Below, one piece after another: positions 5,933 to 12,632 of a DNA stretch of 15,312 bases. The notes under the pieces are model-generated. The model searched no databases, was not told the DNA's origin, and saw only the letters and a program-made list of their open reading frames with translations. Every line of letters starts with the position of its first letter. The stretch's first letter is position 1. The stretch is from a bacterium (GTDB lineage: Bacteria > Chloroflexota > Dormibacteria > Aeolococcales > Aeolococcaceae). Where the stretch lies: assembly GCA_021850405.1 (NCBI GenBank), contig JAJZMA010000151.1, forward strand, positions 1 through 15,312, given 5' to 3'. A program made the translations under genes and the position numbers.

Positions 5933-7192
5933 TTGCGGATGGAACCGGCGCTAATCAGGAGGCTGCGCGGCCTGGTAGACAGCCGCCAGCGGATTTCGCT
6001 GAGCATGGTCGACCCAACGCTGCTGGTTACCGTGCTTGCCCTCTGTGCCTTTGGGCTGGTGATGGTCTACAGCGCATCCGATGCGCTTGGCTACCTCTGG
6101 TTTGGTAACAGCAACTACTTCTTCGAGCGTCAGGCGGTCTGGATGGTCCTGGGCATCATTGCAATGGTTGTCTTTTCCAGAATTGACTACCATGTGTGGT
6201 CGCGGTATGCGGGCAAACTGGCCCTGCTTACCCTCGCACTTCTGGTGCTTGTCCTGGTCCCGCATATTGGAAGTGAGGTGTCCGGATCGCGTCGCTGGTT
6301 TGCGTTCGGGTCGGTTACTATCCAGCCATCTGTTTTTGCCGCTCTGGGGGGTATTGTTTTTCTGTCCAAGTGGCTGGTGGCGCGGGGTGACGCAGTCCGC
6401 AGCTGGCGGTGTGTGCGGGATTACATGATCCTTACGATGGTGGTTCTCGGTCTTGTCATTCTCGAGAAAGACATGGGAACGACCGTTATTCTTGCGGCCA
6501 CAGCTGTGGCAATCCTGTTTGCGGCTGGCGTTCGAGTGTCCCATCTGCTGGTGATTGGCGGAATCCTGGTGGCATTGGCACTGGCTGCGATTGCGGTTGA
6601 GCCATACCGTGCTGAGCGAATCACAGCCTACTTCAACCCTTTTGCCCATGCACTTACCTCGGGCTTTCAGGCAGTTCAGTCGCAGCTCGCGCTCGGATCG
6701 GGAGGGCTTACTGGTGTCGGGCTTGGAAATTCTGTGCAGAAGTACGGCTGGTTGCCACAGGCGCACACAGATTTCATTTTTGCGATCATAGGGGAGGAGC
6801 TGGGCCTGGTCGGAACCTTTGCCGTGCTGCTCGCGTTCTCTGTCTTCGCATGGAGAGGATTTGTTACGGCCCGAAGGGCCAAGGACGCTTTTGGTGGGCT
6901 TGTTGCGGCCGGCATCACTGCCTGGGTATGCGCAGAGGCGTTTATAAACATGGCAGCAGTGACAGGCCTGATTCCGACGACGGGCGTACCATTGCCGTTT
7001 ATAAGCTATGGGGGGTCCTCGCTGGCAGCGACCCTGGTTGGTGTCGGCATACTGTTCAATATTTCCGCCCAGAGTGGGCGGCGGGGAGGTGTTACCGAAC
7101 GTGAGGTTGTTGATAGCTGGGGGAGGCACCGGCGGACACCTCTCGCCAGCGGTCGCGCTCGCCCAGGCATTCCAGCAGGCCAGCCCAGATAA
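5933..7192 (+). CDS. ftsW: Septal peptidoglycan glycosyltransferase FtsW (SEDS family)
   Basis: FtsW polymerises lipid II into glycan strands at the septum with its partner FtsI, encoded two genes upstream. The 419 residues form about ten membrane helices. Family landmarks: FGLVMVYSASD (40-50), GSRRWFAFGSVTIQPS (118-133), the large loop with GFQAVQSQLALGSGGLTGVG (244-263), LPQAHTDFIFA (274-284) with Asp280 at the position of the essential SEDS aspartate, and VPLPFISYGGSS (352-363). The usual QPSE is QPSV here (Val134). The start is TTG 5933 or ATG 5939. The C-terminal 30 residues or so (from about 390) lie in the 92-bp overlap with murG and are Arg/Gly/Pro-rich, with no expected conservation. 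Confidence 0.94.
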   Translation: MRMEPALIRRLRGLVDSRQRISLSMVDPTLLVTVLALCAFGLVMVYSASDALGYLWFGNSNYFFERQAVWMVLGIIAMVVFSRIDYHVWSRYAGKLALLTLALLVLVLVPHIGSEVSGSRRWFAFGSVTIQPSVFAALGGIVFLSKWLVARGDAVRSWRCVRDYMILTMVVLGLVILEKDMGTTVILAATAVAILFAAGVRVSHLLVIGGILVALALAAIAVEPYRAERITAYFNPFAHALTSGFQAVQSQLALGSGGLTGVGLGNSVQKYGWLPQAHTDFIFAIIGEELGLVGTFAVLLAFSVFAWRGFVTARRAKDAFGGLVAAGITAWVCAEAFINMAAVTGLIPTTGVPLPFISYGGSSLAATLVGVGILFNISAQSGRRGGVTEREVVDSWGRHRRTPLASGRARPGIPAGQPR

Positions 7193-8180
7193 TCACGCCT
7201 GGCTAGTCACGAGAAGGACGGCCATGGACCAGGCGATGGCGGACCTGTCGGGGGTTCACCATGAGGGGCTGGCGGTTACGGGAATGGACAGCGCCAACCC
7301 ATGGTCAGTCGTGCGGGCGCTCCTGCAGTTACCGGTTGCCATTCTCATGGCGATGCTCCTGTTGCGTCGCTTTTCCCCGGATGTGGTGGTAGGAACCGCT
7401 GGTTATGTGTGTGTTCCGGTAGTCCTGGCAGCATGGGTCTTCCGCAAGCCGATCATTCTTCTGGAACAGAACCGGCATCCGGGAAAGGCGATCAGGTTGC
7501 TCTCCCGCTTTGCGTCCGTGGTGGCCACGTCCTACGAGGAGACACGGAACGAGATTCGGCGCGTTCGGGCCGTTACAACGGGCAATCCTGTTCGGGCCTC
7601 AATTCTCGCGCTCAAGCCGGCAGAAGGGGGAAGCTGCACCCGGATTCTGGTCATGGGTGGATCCCAGGGTGCCCACCGCCTGAACGTGGCCCTGTCGGGG
7701 TGTATTCTGGATCTGCTGACACACTACCCAGCGGTTTTTGTGGTCCATCAGACCGGGGCCAGAGACTTTGCAGAGATGGTGGGCTACCAGGCATCCCTGC
7801 CCGAAGAAATCCGGGAGCGATACACGGTGAAGCCATTTATCCAGGAGATTGCGGAAGTAATAGCTGCATCTGGTCTTGTCGTTATGCGCGCCGGGGGCTC
7901 GTCGCTTGCAGAGTGTGCGGTTCTGGGACGTCCAATGATACTCGTGCCCTACCCACACGCAAGCGGACATCAGGTGGAGAATGCCCTTCCCTACGTGCAC
8001 AAGGGGGCTGCGGTCATGGTGCTCGATGCCGAGTGCACCCCGGTGCGGATGTATCACGAGATTACAGCTCTTCTGGAGGATCGTGACCGCTGGGCGGCGA
8101 TGGCGGCAGCCAGCCGGGCATGCGGGGTTCGCGATGCGACGACCAGGGTGCTCTCCCTTATCAGCGAGATGGTTGCATGA
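7101..8180 (+). CDS. murG: UDP-GlcNAc:undecaprenyl-PP-MurNAc-pentapeptide GlcNAc transferase MurG
   Basis: MurG adds GlcNAc to lipid I to make lipid II at the cytoplasmic membrane face. From GTG 7101 the protein has 359 residues and opens MRLLIAGGGTGGHLSPAVAL, the classic MurG N-terminus with the first glycine-rich loop at 7-13. Further landmarks: GTAGYV (98-103), LEQN (121-124; usually HEQN), GNPVR (161-165), GGSQGA (186-191), the UDP-binding RAGGSSLAE (263-271) and PYPHASGHQVENA (283-295). The start was chosen by alignment to the family opening. GGGGAGG at 7083-7089 lies 11 bases upstream, rather far. GTG 7089 would add four residues. The gene begins 92 bp inside ftsW in another frame and ends in ATGA shared with the next ligase. 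Confidence 0.94.
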   Translation: MRLLIAGGGTGGHLSPAVALAQAFQQASPDNHAWLVTRRTAMDQAMADLSGVHHEGLAVTGMDSANPWSVVRALLQLPVAILMAMLLLRRFSPDVVVGTAGYVCVPVVLAAWVFRKPIILLEQNRHPGKAIRLLSRFASVVATSYEETRNEIRRVRAVTTGNPVRASILALKPAEGGSCTRILVMGGSQGAHRLNVALSGCILDLLTHYPAVFVVHQTGARDFAEMVGYQASLPEEIRERYTVKPFIQEIAEVIAASGLVVMRAGGSSLAECAVLGRPMILVPYPHASGHQVENALPYVHKGAAVMVLDAECTPVRMYHEITALLEDRDRWAAMAAASRACGVRDATTRVLSLISEMVA

Positions 8181-9613
8181 GTCCCGCTGCGGACTTGCCC
8201 CTGCAACCCGGAGGAAGGGTACATTTTCTTGGAATCTGCGGCTATGCCGTGAGCGGCGCAGCCCTGATTGCAAAGGAGCTGGGATACGCTGTCTCGGGGT
8301 CCGACGAGGATGCCTATCCGCCGGTTACTGAGCGCATTACTGCCGCCGGGATCCCCTGGGTCAACTTCCACTCCCCATCCAACCTGGCGCTTTTTGGGGA
8401 GCCTGCCCTGGTGGTTGTCGGAAACCAGGTGCGGGAGGGCAATACTGAGCTTGTCGCAGCGCGCGCTTCCGGGATCCCCTGCCTGAGTGAGATGGAATTC
8501 TACCGGCAGATAACCTCTGACCGGCAGCGGGTGGCGGTGTGCGGGACCCACGGGAAGAGCACAACTGCCGCACTACTGACCCACATTCTGGATGTAGCGG
8601 GATCCGACCCAGGCTTCCGGCTGGGCGCCACCCCAGTCGATTTTGGTACGACAGCAAGGCTGGGGAGCGGCCCATTTGTCTTTGAGGGAGACGAGTACCG
8701 CACCAGCTCCTGGGATCCCCGGCCCAAGTTTTTACATATAGATCCAGAGGTCCTGGTGGTGACCAACATTGAGTACGACCACCCGGACATATATGCCACC
8801 AGGGAGGAGTACGTCAGTGCATTCCGCACTTTGCTTTCGCAAACAACACCCTCTGCCACAGTTGTAATGTCTGCGGATGACCCGCTCTCCAGGGAGTTGG
8901 CGGACCTGGTACCTGCCAGGCTCGTGAGCATTGGCGAGGATCCGGCGGCAACGTGGAAATTGCTGGGAAGAAGGGATGTCAAGGAGGGGCAGTCAGTAGA
9001 GATCAGGGTTCCGTCCGGGGTGGATATATCTGTCCGGCTCCCACTATGGGGCGAGCACAATGCCAGGAATGCACTCTGTGCGCTGGCTGCAGCTGAAACA
9101 CTGGGTGTGCAAGTCGATCGTGCGGCGATGGGACTGGAACATTTCCACGGCGTGCGCAGGCGTTTTGAGGTTCTCGGGGAGGCTTGCGGCACGTTTGTTG
9201 TTGATGACTATGCCCACCATCCCACCAAGGTTCGCGCTACGCTCTCGGCGGCCCGGGAGCGCTGGCCCTGGCACCGGCTTGTCGCCCTGTTTGTTCCGCA
9301 CACGTACTCCAGGACAGGTGCATTGCTGGATGAGTACGCGGCCAGCTTTGGGGATGCGGACACTGTACTCGTTGGTCCGGTGGAGGCGGCAAGGGAGAGA
9401 AAGGATGAAGAGTCTGTGGACAGTGGACGGCTGGTGTCGGCCCTGCGTGAGCGCGGGGTAGCGGCAACAACTGTAAGTTCGCCCGAAGACGCACTCCGGA
9501 AGCTCTCCGCAGTTGTTGGAGAAAAGGACGTAATACTCTGCATGACCGTGCGTGGCTTTGATGACATCGCCAGGCGCGCGCTCGACATGCTCCGGGGACG
9601 GCCAGATGCCTAG
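8177..9613 (+). CDS. murC: MurC/Mpl-type Mur ligase, in the position of UDP-MurNAc--L-alanine ligase
   Basis: This is an ATP-dependent Mur ligase of 478 residues, with all three domains. The Rossmann-like N-terminal domain has VHFLGICG (15-22) and GSDEDAYPP (41-49). The central ATPase domain has the P-loop GTHGKSTT (123-130), EGDEY (170-174) and NIEYDHPDIY (197-206). GEHNARNA (292-299), DDYAHHPT (343-350) and PHTYSRT (374-380) follow. The last two are MurC-like. LGICG, YPP, VGNQVREGN, GDEY with DPRPKFLH (180-187), and the late MTVRGFDDI (456-464) resemble Mpl, the murein-peptide ligase. By position it is most likely the organism's MurC, adding L-Ala to UDP-MurNAc, but a salvage role cannot be excluded. 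ATG 8177 overlaps the murG stop (ATGA). The upstream open frame from 8120 lies inside murG and is not MurC-like. Confidence 0.85.
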   Translation: MSPAADLPLQPGGRVHFLGICGYAVSGAALIAKELGYAVSGSDEDAYPPVTERITAAGIPWVNFHSPSNLALFGEPALVVVGNQVREGNTELVAARASGIPCLSEMEFYRQITSDRQRVAVCGTHGKSTTAALLTHILDVAGSDPGFRLGATPVDFGTTARLGSGPFVFEGDEYRTSSWDPRPKFLHIDPEVLVVTNIEYDHPDIYATREEYVSAFRTLLSQTTPSATVVMSADDPLSRELADLVPARLVSIGEDPAATWKLLGRRDVKEGQSVEIRVPSGVDISVRLPLWGEHNARNALCALAAAETLGVQVDRAAMGLEHFHGVRRRFEVLGEACGTFVVDDYAHHPTKVRATLSAARERWPWHRLVALFVPHTYSRTGALLDEYAASFGDADTVLVGPVEAARERKDEESVDSGRLVSALRERGVAATTVSSPEDALRKLSAVVGEKDVILCMTVRGFDDIARRALDMLRGRPDA

Positions 9614-10499
9614 CCTGGCAGAGCTGTTTCCAGGAGTAAGGACGGACGAGCCCCTTTCCCGACACAGTCAGTTTGGAGTCGGAGGACCGGCCGACTGGTT
9701 CTTTTCTGCGCCTACGGTTGAATCGCTTGCCGAAGTTGTTGCAGCAGCGACCAGTATGGGTATCCCGGTTACGCCGATTGGAGCTGGCAGCAATACCCTT
9801 ATTCTGGACCGTGGCGTGCGCGGGCTTGTCGTCCAGCTTGCCCACAAAGAGGTGAATATGACCGCCGAGGGCCTCCTGGTGTCTGCTGGAACCATGATGC
9901 CCAGACTCGCGCTCGATGCTGCTCGCCAGGGCTTTTCAGGCCTGTCCTTTGGTATCGGGGTTCCAGGAAGCACTGGGGGAAGTATACGGGGCAACGCTGG
10001 AGCGTTTGGCTCTGAGATAGCAGGTTTGCTCGTGCAATGTGAAGTACTTGACACCAGAGGAAACAGCCGGACCATCAGCGCAGAAGAGTGCGAGTTTGGA
10101 TACCGGGACTCGCGCTTCAAGCGGGACTGGATCGATCTTATGATTGTGTCTGGCACTTTCACAGTAGGGCGCAGCGACCCGCACGTCCTGCAGCAGGAGG
10201 TTAAAGCAATCCAGCAACAGCGCAAAGCGTCACAACCTTACGGTATTCGTTCGCTGGGCAGTGTATTCAAGAATCCAGAAGGGGACTATGCCGGGCGGCT
10301 GCTCGAGGCAGCCGGAATGAAAGGGATGGTTCTGGGTGGAGCACAGGTGTCGCCCGTGCACGCAAACTTTATAGTGAATGTGCGGCACGCCAGGGCTGCC
10401 GATGTGCTTGCTCTTCTGGAGCTGGGGCGAGAGAGGGTGTCCAGGCAGTTTGGGGTCACCCTGGAGCCGGAGATAGTGGTTATGGGAGAAAAGGATTGA
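9606..10499 (+). CDS. murB: UDP-N-acetylmuramate dehydrogenase (UDP-N-acetylenolpyruvoylglucosamine reductase) MurB
   Basis: MurB is the FAD- and NADPH-dependent reductase that makes UDP-MurNAc, the second committed step. The 297 residues show an FAD-binding domain with FGVGGPADW (23-31), GAGSNTLILD (59-68) and the GIGVPGSTGGSIRGNAGAFG region (117-135), then YRDSRFK (166-172). The C-terminal domain has SLGSVFKNP (216-224), Ser219 being the proton donor by family comparison, then LLEAAGMKG (232-240), HANFIVN (252-258) and LEPEI (286-290) with the conserved Glu. The start is ATG 9606, inside the preceding ligase and overlapping its stop by 8 bp, with GGGGA 7 bases upstream. An open frame back to 9552 is less likely. 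The end overlaps the ddl start. Confidence 0.95.
   Translation: MPSLAELFPGVRTDEPLSRHSQFGVGGPADWFFSAPTVESLAEVVAAATSMGIPVTPIGAGSNTLILDRGVRGLVVQLAHKEVNMTAEGLLVSAGTMMPRLALDAARQGFSGLSFGIGVPGSTGGSIRGNAGAFGSEIAGLLVQCEVLDTRGNSRTISAEECEFGYRDSRFKRDWIDLMIVSGTFTVGRSDPHVLQQEVKAIQQQRKASQPYGIRSLGSVFKNPEGDYAGRLLEAAGMKGMVLGGAQVSPVHANFIVNVRHARAADVLALLELGRERVSRQFGVTLEPEIVVMGEKD
10484..10488 (+). promoter_or_regulatory. Ribosome-binding site that supports the TTG start of ddl
   Basis: GGGAG within the murB end lies 7 bases before TTG 10496, which overlaps the murB stop as TTGA. Confidence 0.6.
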
Positions 10500-11692
10500 C
10501 CAGTATTGGCGTAATTTTCGGGGGCAGGTCCGTCGAGCATGAGGTATCTGTACTTACGGCGCATCAGGCAATGGCAGCCCTGGACGACACCGACTTTTCC
10601 ATAGTACCAGTCTATATAGGGAAAGACGGTCAGTGGTATACGGGCACGGCCCTGCGTGAACTTTCGGCCTTTGCGGACATTGCATCCTTGATGCGACGGC
10701 TCCAGATGGTGAGGATGAGCTTTGGGGAGGGCAGGCTGGTTCTGGAGCCGCGCGCACATGGGCTGCGACGGTTTGGGGCAGGGAGTCTTGCGATAGATGT
10801 GGCGCTGCCTCTAGTGCACGGTACATTCGGGGAGGATGGGACACTACAGGGGCTGCTGGAGATGGCGAATGTTCCCTATATAGGGTGCGATGTTGCCGCC
10901 TCTGCGATTGGGATGGACAAGCATCTCACCAAGGTGGTCCTGGGGGCGGCAGGAGTGCCTGTTCTTCCCTATCTGATGGTGTGGCAAAAGGATCCCGGCC
11001 TGGCGCAGATCGCTGAGCGCATATCATCTGGATTTGGATTTCCGGTGTACGTTAAACCAAGGAACCTTGGATCCAGCATAGGGGTCTCCAGGGTAGCTTC
11101 GGCAGATGAACTGGGTGACGCCATAGAGCTCGCACTTTCGTATACAGACGGCGCCCTCATAGAGCCATCCCAGGAGGGGGCTATCGAGATTAACTGCAGC
11201 GTAATGCGAAAGGACGGTGCACCGGTCGCGTCAGTGTGTGAGCAGCTCACCAAGCGGGGCCTTGTCAGTTATGTGGACAAGTACATGGGAGGGGCAAAAC
11301 AGCCCGCCAGGGAGAGCAAGAGTACGCAAGCGCCAGCCGCCAAGGGAGGCATGAAGAACGCAGGGCGTATCGTGCCCGCTCCGCTGGGTGCAGCGACCAC
11401 GCGACGCGTCCAGGAAATGAGTATGGCGGCATATTCCGCCATCCACGCTGACGGCATAGTGCGCGTGGACCTGCTGATGGATGAAGCAAGTGGGAAACTG
11501 ACCGTCAACGAACTGAACACTATCCCGGGCAGTCTGGCTTTTTACCTCTGGAGTGAGACTGGGCTCTCCTTTCCCAGGCTCCTGGAGACTGCAGTGACGG
11601 ATAGTCGCCGACGGTTCTTTGCGCGCGACGAGCACTCATATTCTATCGACAGCTGGCTGTTGTCAGGCGCCCCACCTGTGTCTGGCAAGTGA
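10496..11692 (+). CDS. ddl: D-alanine--D-alanine ligase
   Basis: This ATP-grasp enzyme joins two D-Ala for the end of the pentapeptide stem. The 398 residues are longer than the usual 300-370. Landmarks: GGRSVEHEVSV (9-19) with the substrate-binding Glu, HGTFGEDGTLQG (108-119), the ATP-grasp lysine in VKPRNLGSSIGVS (186-198), EINCSV (231-236), VRVDLLMD (322-329) and NELNTIPG (338-345), which supplies the Mg-binding Glu and Asn. The omega-loop region SYVDKY (258-263) keeps a Tyr, as in D-Ala-D-Ala rather than D-Ala-D-Lac ligases. It is followed by an unusual Lys/Ala/Gly-rich insertion of about 28 residues (264-291) before VPAPL. The start is TTG, overlapping the murB stop. No gene follows for 30 bp or more. 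Confidence 0.93.
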   Translation: MTSIGVIFGGRSVEHEVSVLTAHQAMAALDDTDFSIVPVYIGKDGQWYTGTALRELSAFADIASLMRRLQMVRMSFGEGRLVLEPRAHGLRRFGAGSLAIDVALPLVHGTFGEDGTLQGLLEMANVPYIGCDVAASAIGMDKHLTKVVLGAAGVPVLPYLMVWQKDPGLAQIAERISSGFGFPVYVKPRNLGSSIGVSRVASADELGDAIELALSYTDGALIEPSQEGAIEINCSVMRKDGAPVASVCEQLTKRGLVSYVDKYMGGAKQPARESKSTQAPAAKGGMKNAGRIVPAPLGAATTRRVQEMSMAAYSAIHADGIVRVDLLMDEASGKLTVNELNTIPGSLAFYLWSETGLSFPRLLETAVTDSRRRFFARDEHSYSIDSWLLSGAPPVSGK

Positions 11693-11722
11693 GGGGCAAA
11701 GCGGGCATGCGAAGCTGGCTGG

Positions 11723-12628
11723 ATGGGCAGCCCAGGCCTTGCCAGACGGTTGGCGCGGACCAGGTTGTACGAGTGGCTCGTGCGCTCCTGTCGGCGCCGC
11801 TGGAGGAGCGGCGCTTTTCACCTCAAAAGGGTCAGCGCGGGGCGAGGAAGGGCATCTTTTACATGGTTCCTGCAGGGGCGGGGTGGTGTGGAAGCTAGCG
11901 TGACTGACAGTGGGGAGGGGAGCCCGCTTCTGCTGCTGCATGGCTGGGGTGCATCGAGAAAACTGTTTGAACATCTTGTGACACACGCGCAGCGTGACCA
12001 TCGGGTGGTTGCACCGGACCTCCCCGGGTTTGGCGGGACTCCTCCACCCGACCGTCCTTTTTGTGTTGATGACTACGTTGGCTGGGTGCTGTCGCTTATG
12101 GACGCAAGGGGCCTGGAAAAGGTTGATATTGTCGCGCATTCGTTTGGCGCCCGGGTAGCAATCAAGCTTGCAGCGGCACACCATGCGCGCGTTAGCCGGT
12201 TGCTGCTTACCGGCGCTGCTGGAGTGCGCCCGGCCCGGGGGCTTCGGTACCGTGGGAGGGTGGCTGCATTTCGCACAGCGCGCCGGCTGTCTCATGCAGG
12301 TGCTCTGCCTGCGCCGCTGGAGCGGCGTCTCGCGAAGATAACTGCAAATGCTGGTTCTCCAGATTACCGGCAGGCGGTGGGCGTCATGCGGGGTACGTTC
12401 GTGCGGGTGGTCAATGAAGACCTTCGCCCTTTCCTCCCTGCAGTGCCGCATCCCGTACTCCTTGTATGGGGGGAGATGGACCAGGAGACCCCTCTTTCCC
12501 AGGGACGGGTGATGGAGCAGCTCCTGCCCAACGGAGTGCTTGTGGTCCTGGAAGGGGGTGGCCATTTCGCATACCTGGAACAGGGGGACCGCTTCGCCAG
12601 GATCATGGACGCATTTTTGAAGGAGTAG
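11723..12628 (+). CDS. Alpha/beta hydrolase between ddl and the murF-like ligase (start uncertain)
   Basis: The C-terminal 240 residues form a clear serine alpha/beta hydrolase: oxyanion strand LLLLHGWGAS (70-79), nucleophile VAHSFGAR (137-144; Ser140), acid in GEMDQETP (250-257; Asp253) and GGGHFAYLE (278-286; His281). The cap region (about 168-210) is Arg-rich. No signal peptide is seen, so it is probably cytoplasmic. The substrate is unknown. Its place between ddl and a membrane Mur ligase, 4 bp before the latter, suggests a cell-envelope role, by inference only. The first 50 residues from ATG 11723 are very Arg-rich, and their DNA contains a terminator-like hairpin. Alternative starts are GTG 11780, GTG 11888 and GTG 11900, but the last two would cut into the likely first beta-hairpin. 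No start has a good ribosome site. Confidence 0.8.
   Translation: MGSPGLARRLARTRLYEWLVRSCRRRWRSGAFHLKRVSAGRGRASFTWFLQGRGGVEASVTDSGEGSPLLLLHGWGASRKLFEHLVTHAQRDHRVVAPDLPGFGGTPPPDRPFCVDDYVGWVLSLMDARGLEKVDIVAHSFGARVAIKLAAAHHARVSRLLLTGAAGVRPARGLRYRGRVAAFRTARRLSHAGALPAPLERRLAKITANAGSPDYRQAVGVMRGTFVRVVNEDLRPFLPAVPHPVLLVWGEMDQETPLSQGRVMEQLLPNGVLVVLEGGGHFAYLEQGDRFARIMDAFLKE
11794..11818 (+). terminator. Intrinsic-terminator-like hairpin downstream of ddl
   Basis: A perfect 8-bp GC-rich inverted repeat, GCGCCGCT (11794-11801) and AGCGGCGC (11807-11814), encloses a GGAGG loop and is followed at once by TTTT (11815-11818). It lies 102 bp after the ddl stop, inside the longest open frame of the hydrolase. 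The T-run is short, so it may be a weak terminator, an attenuator or chance. Confidence 0.45.
12620..12625 (+). promoter_or_regulatory. Ribosome-binding site of the murF-like ligase
   Basis: AAGGAG lies at the very end of the hydrolase gene, 7 bases before GTG 12633, supporting that start over TTG 12636. Confidence 0.7.
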
Positions 12629-12632
12629 AACA

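Noticed and set aside
5951..7129. 392-codon open frame on the - strand opposite ftsW
   Set aside because: Its translation is rich in charged and His/Gln residues with no fold or motif, the usual mirror of a membrane-protein gene; the + strand FtsW is certain.
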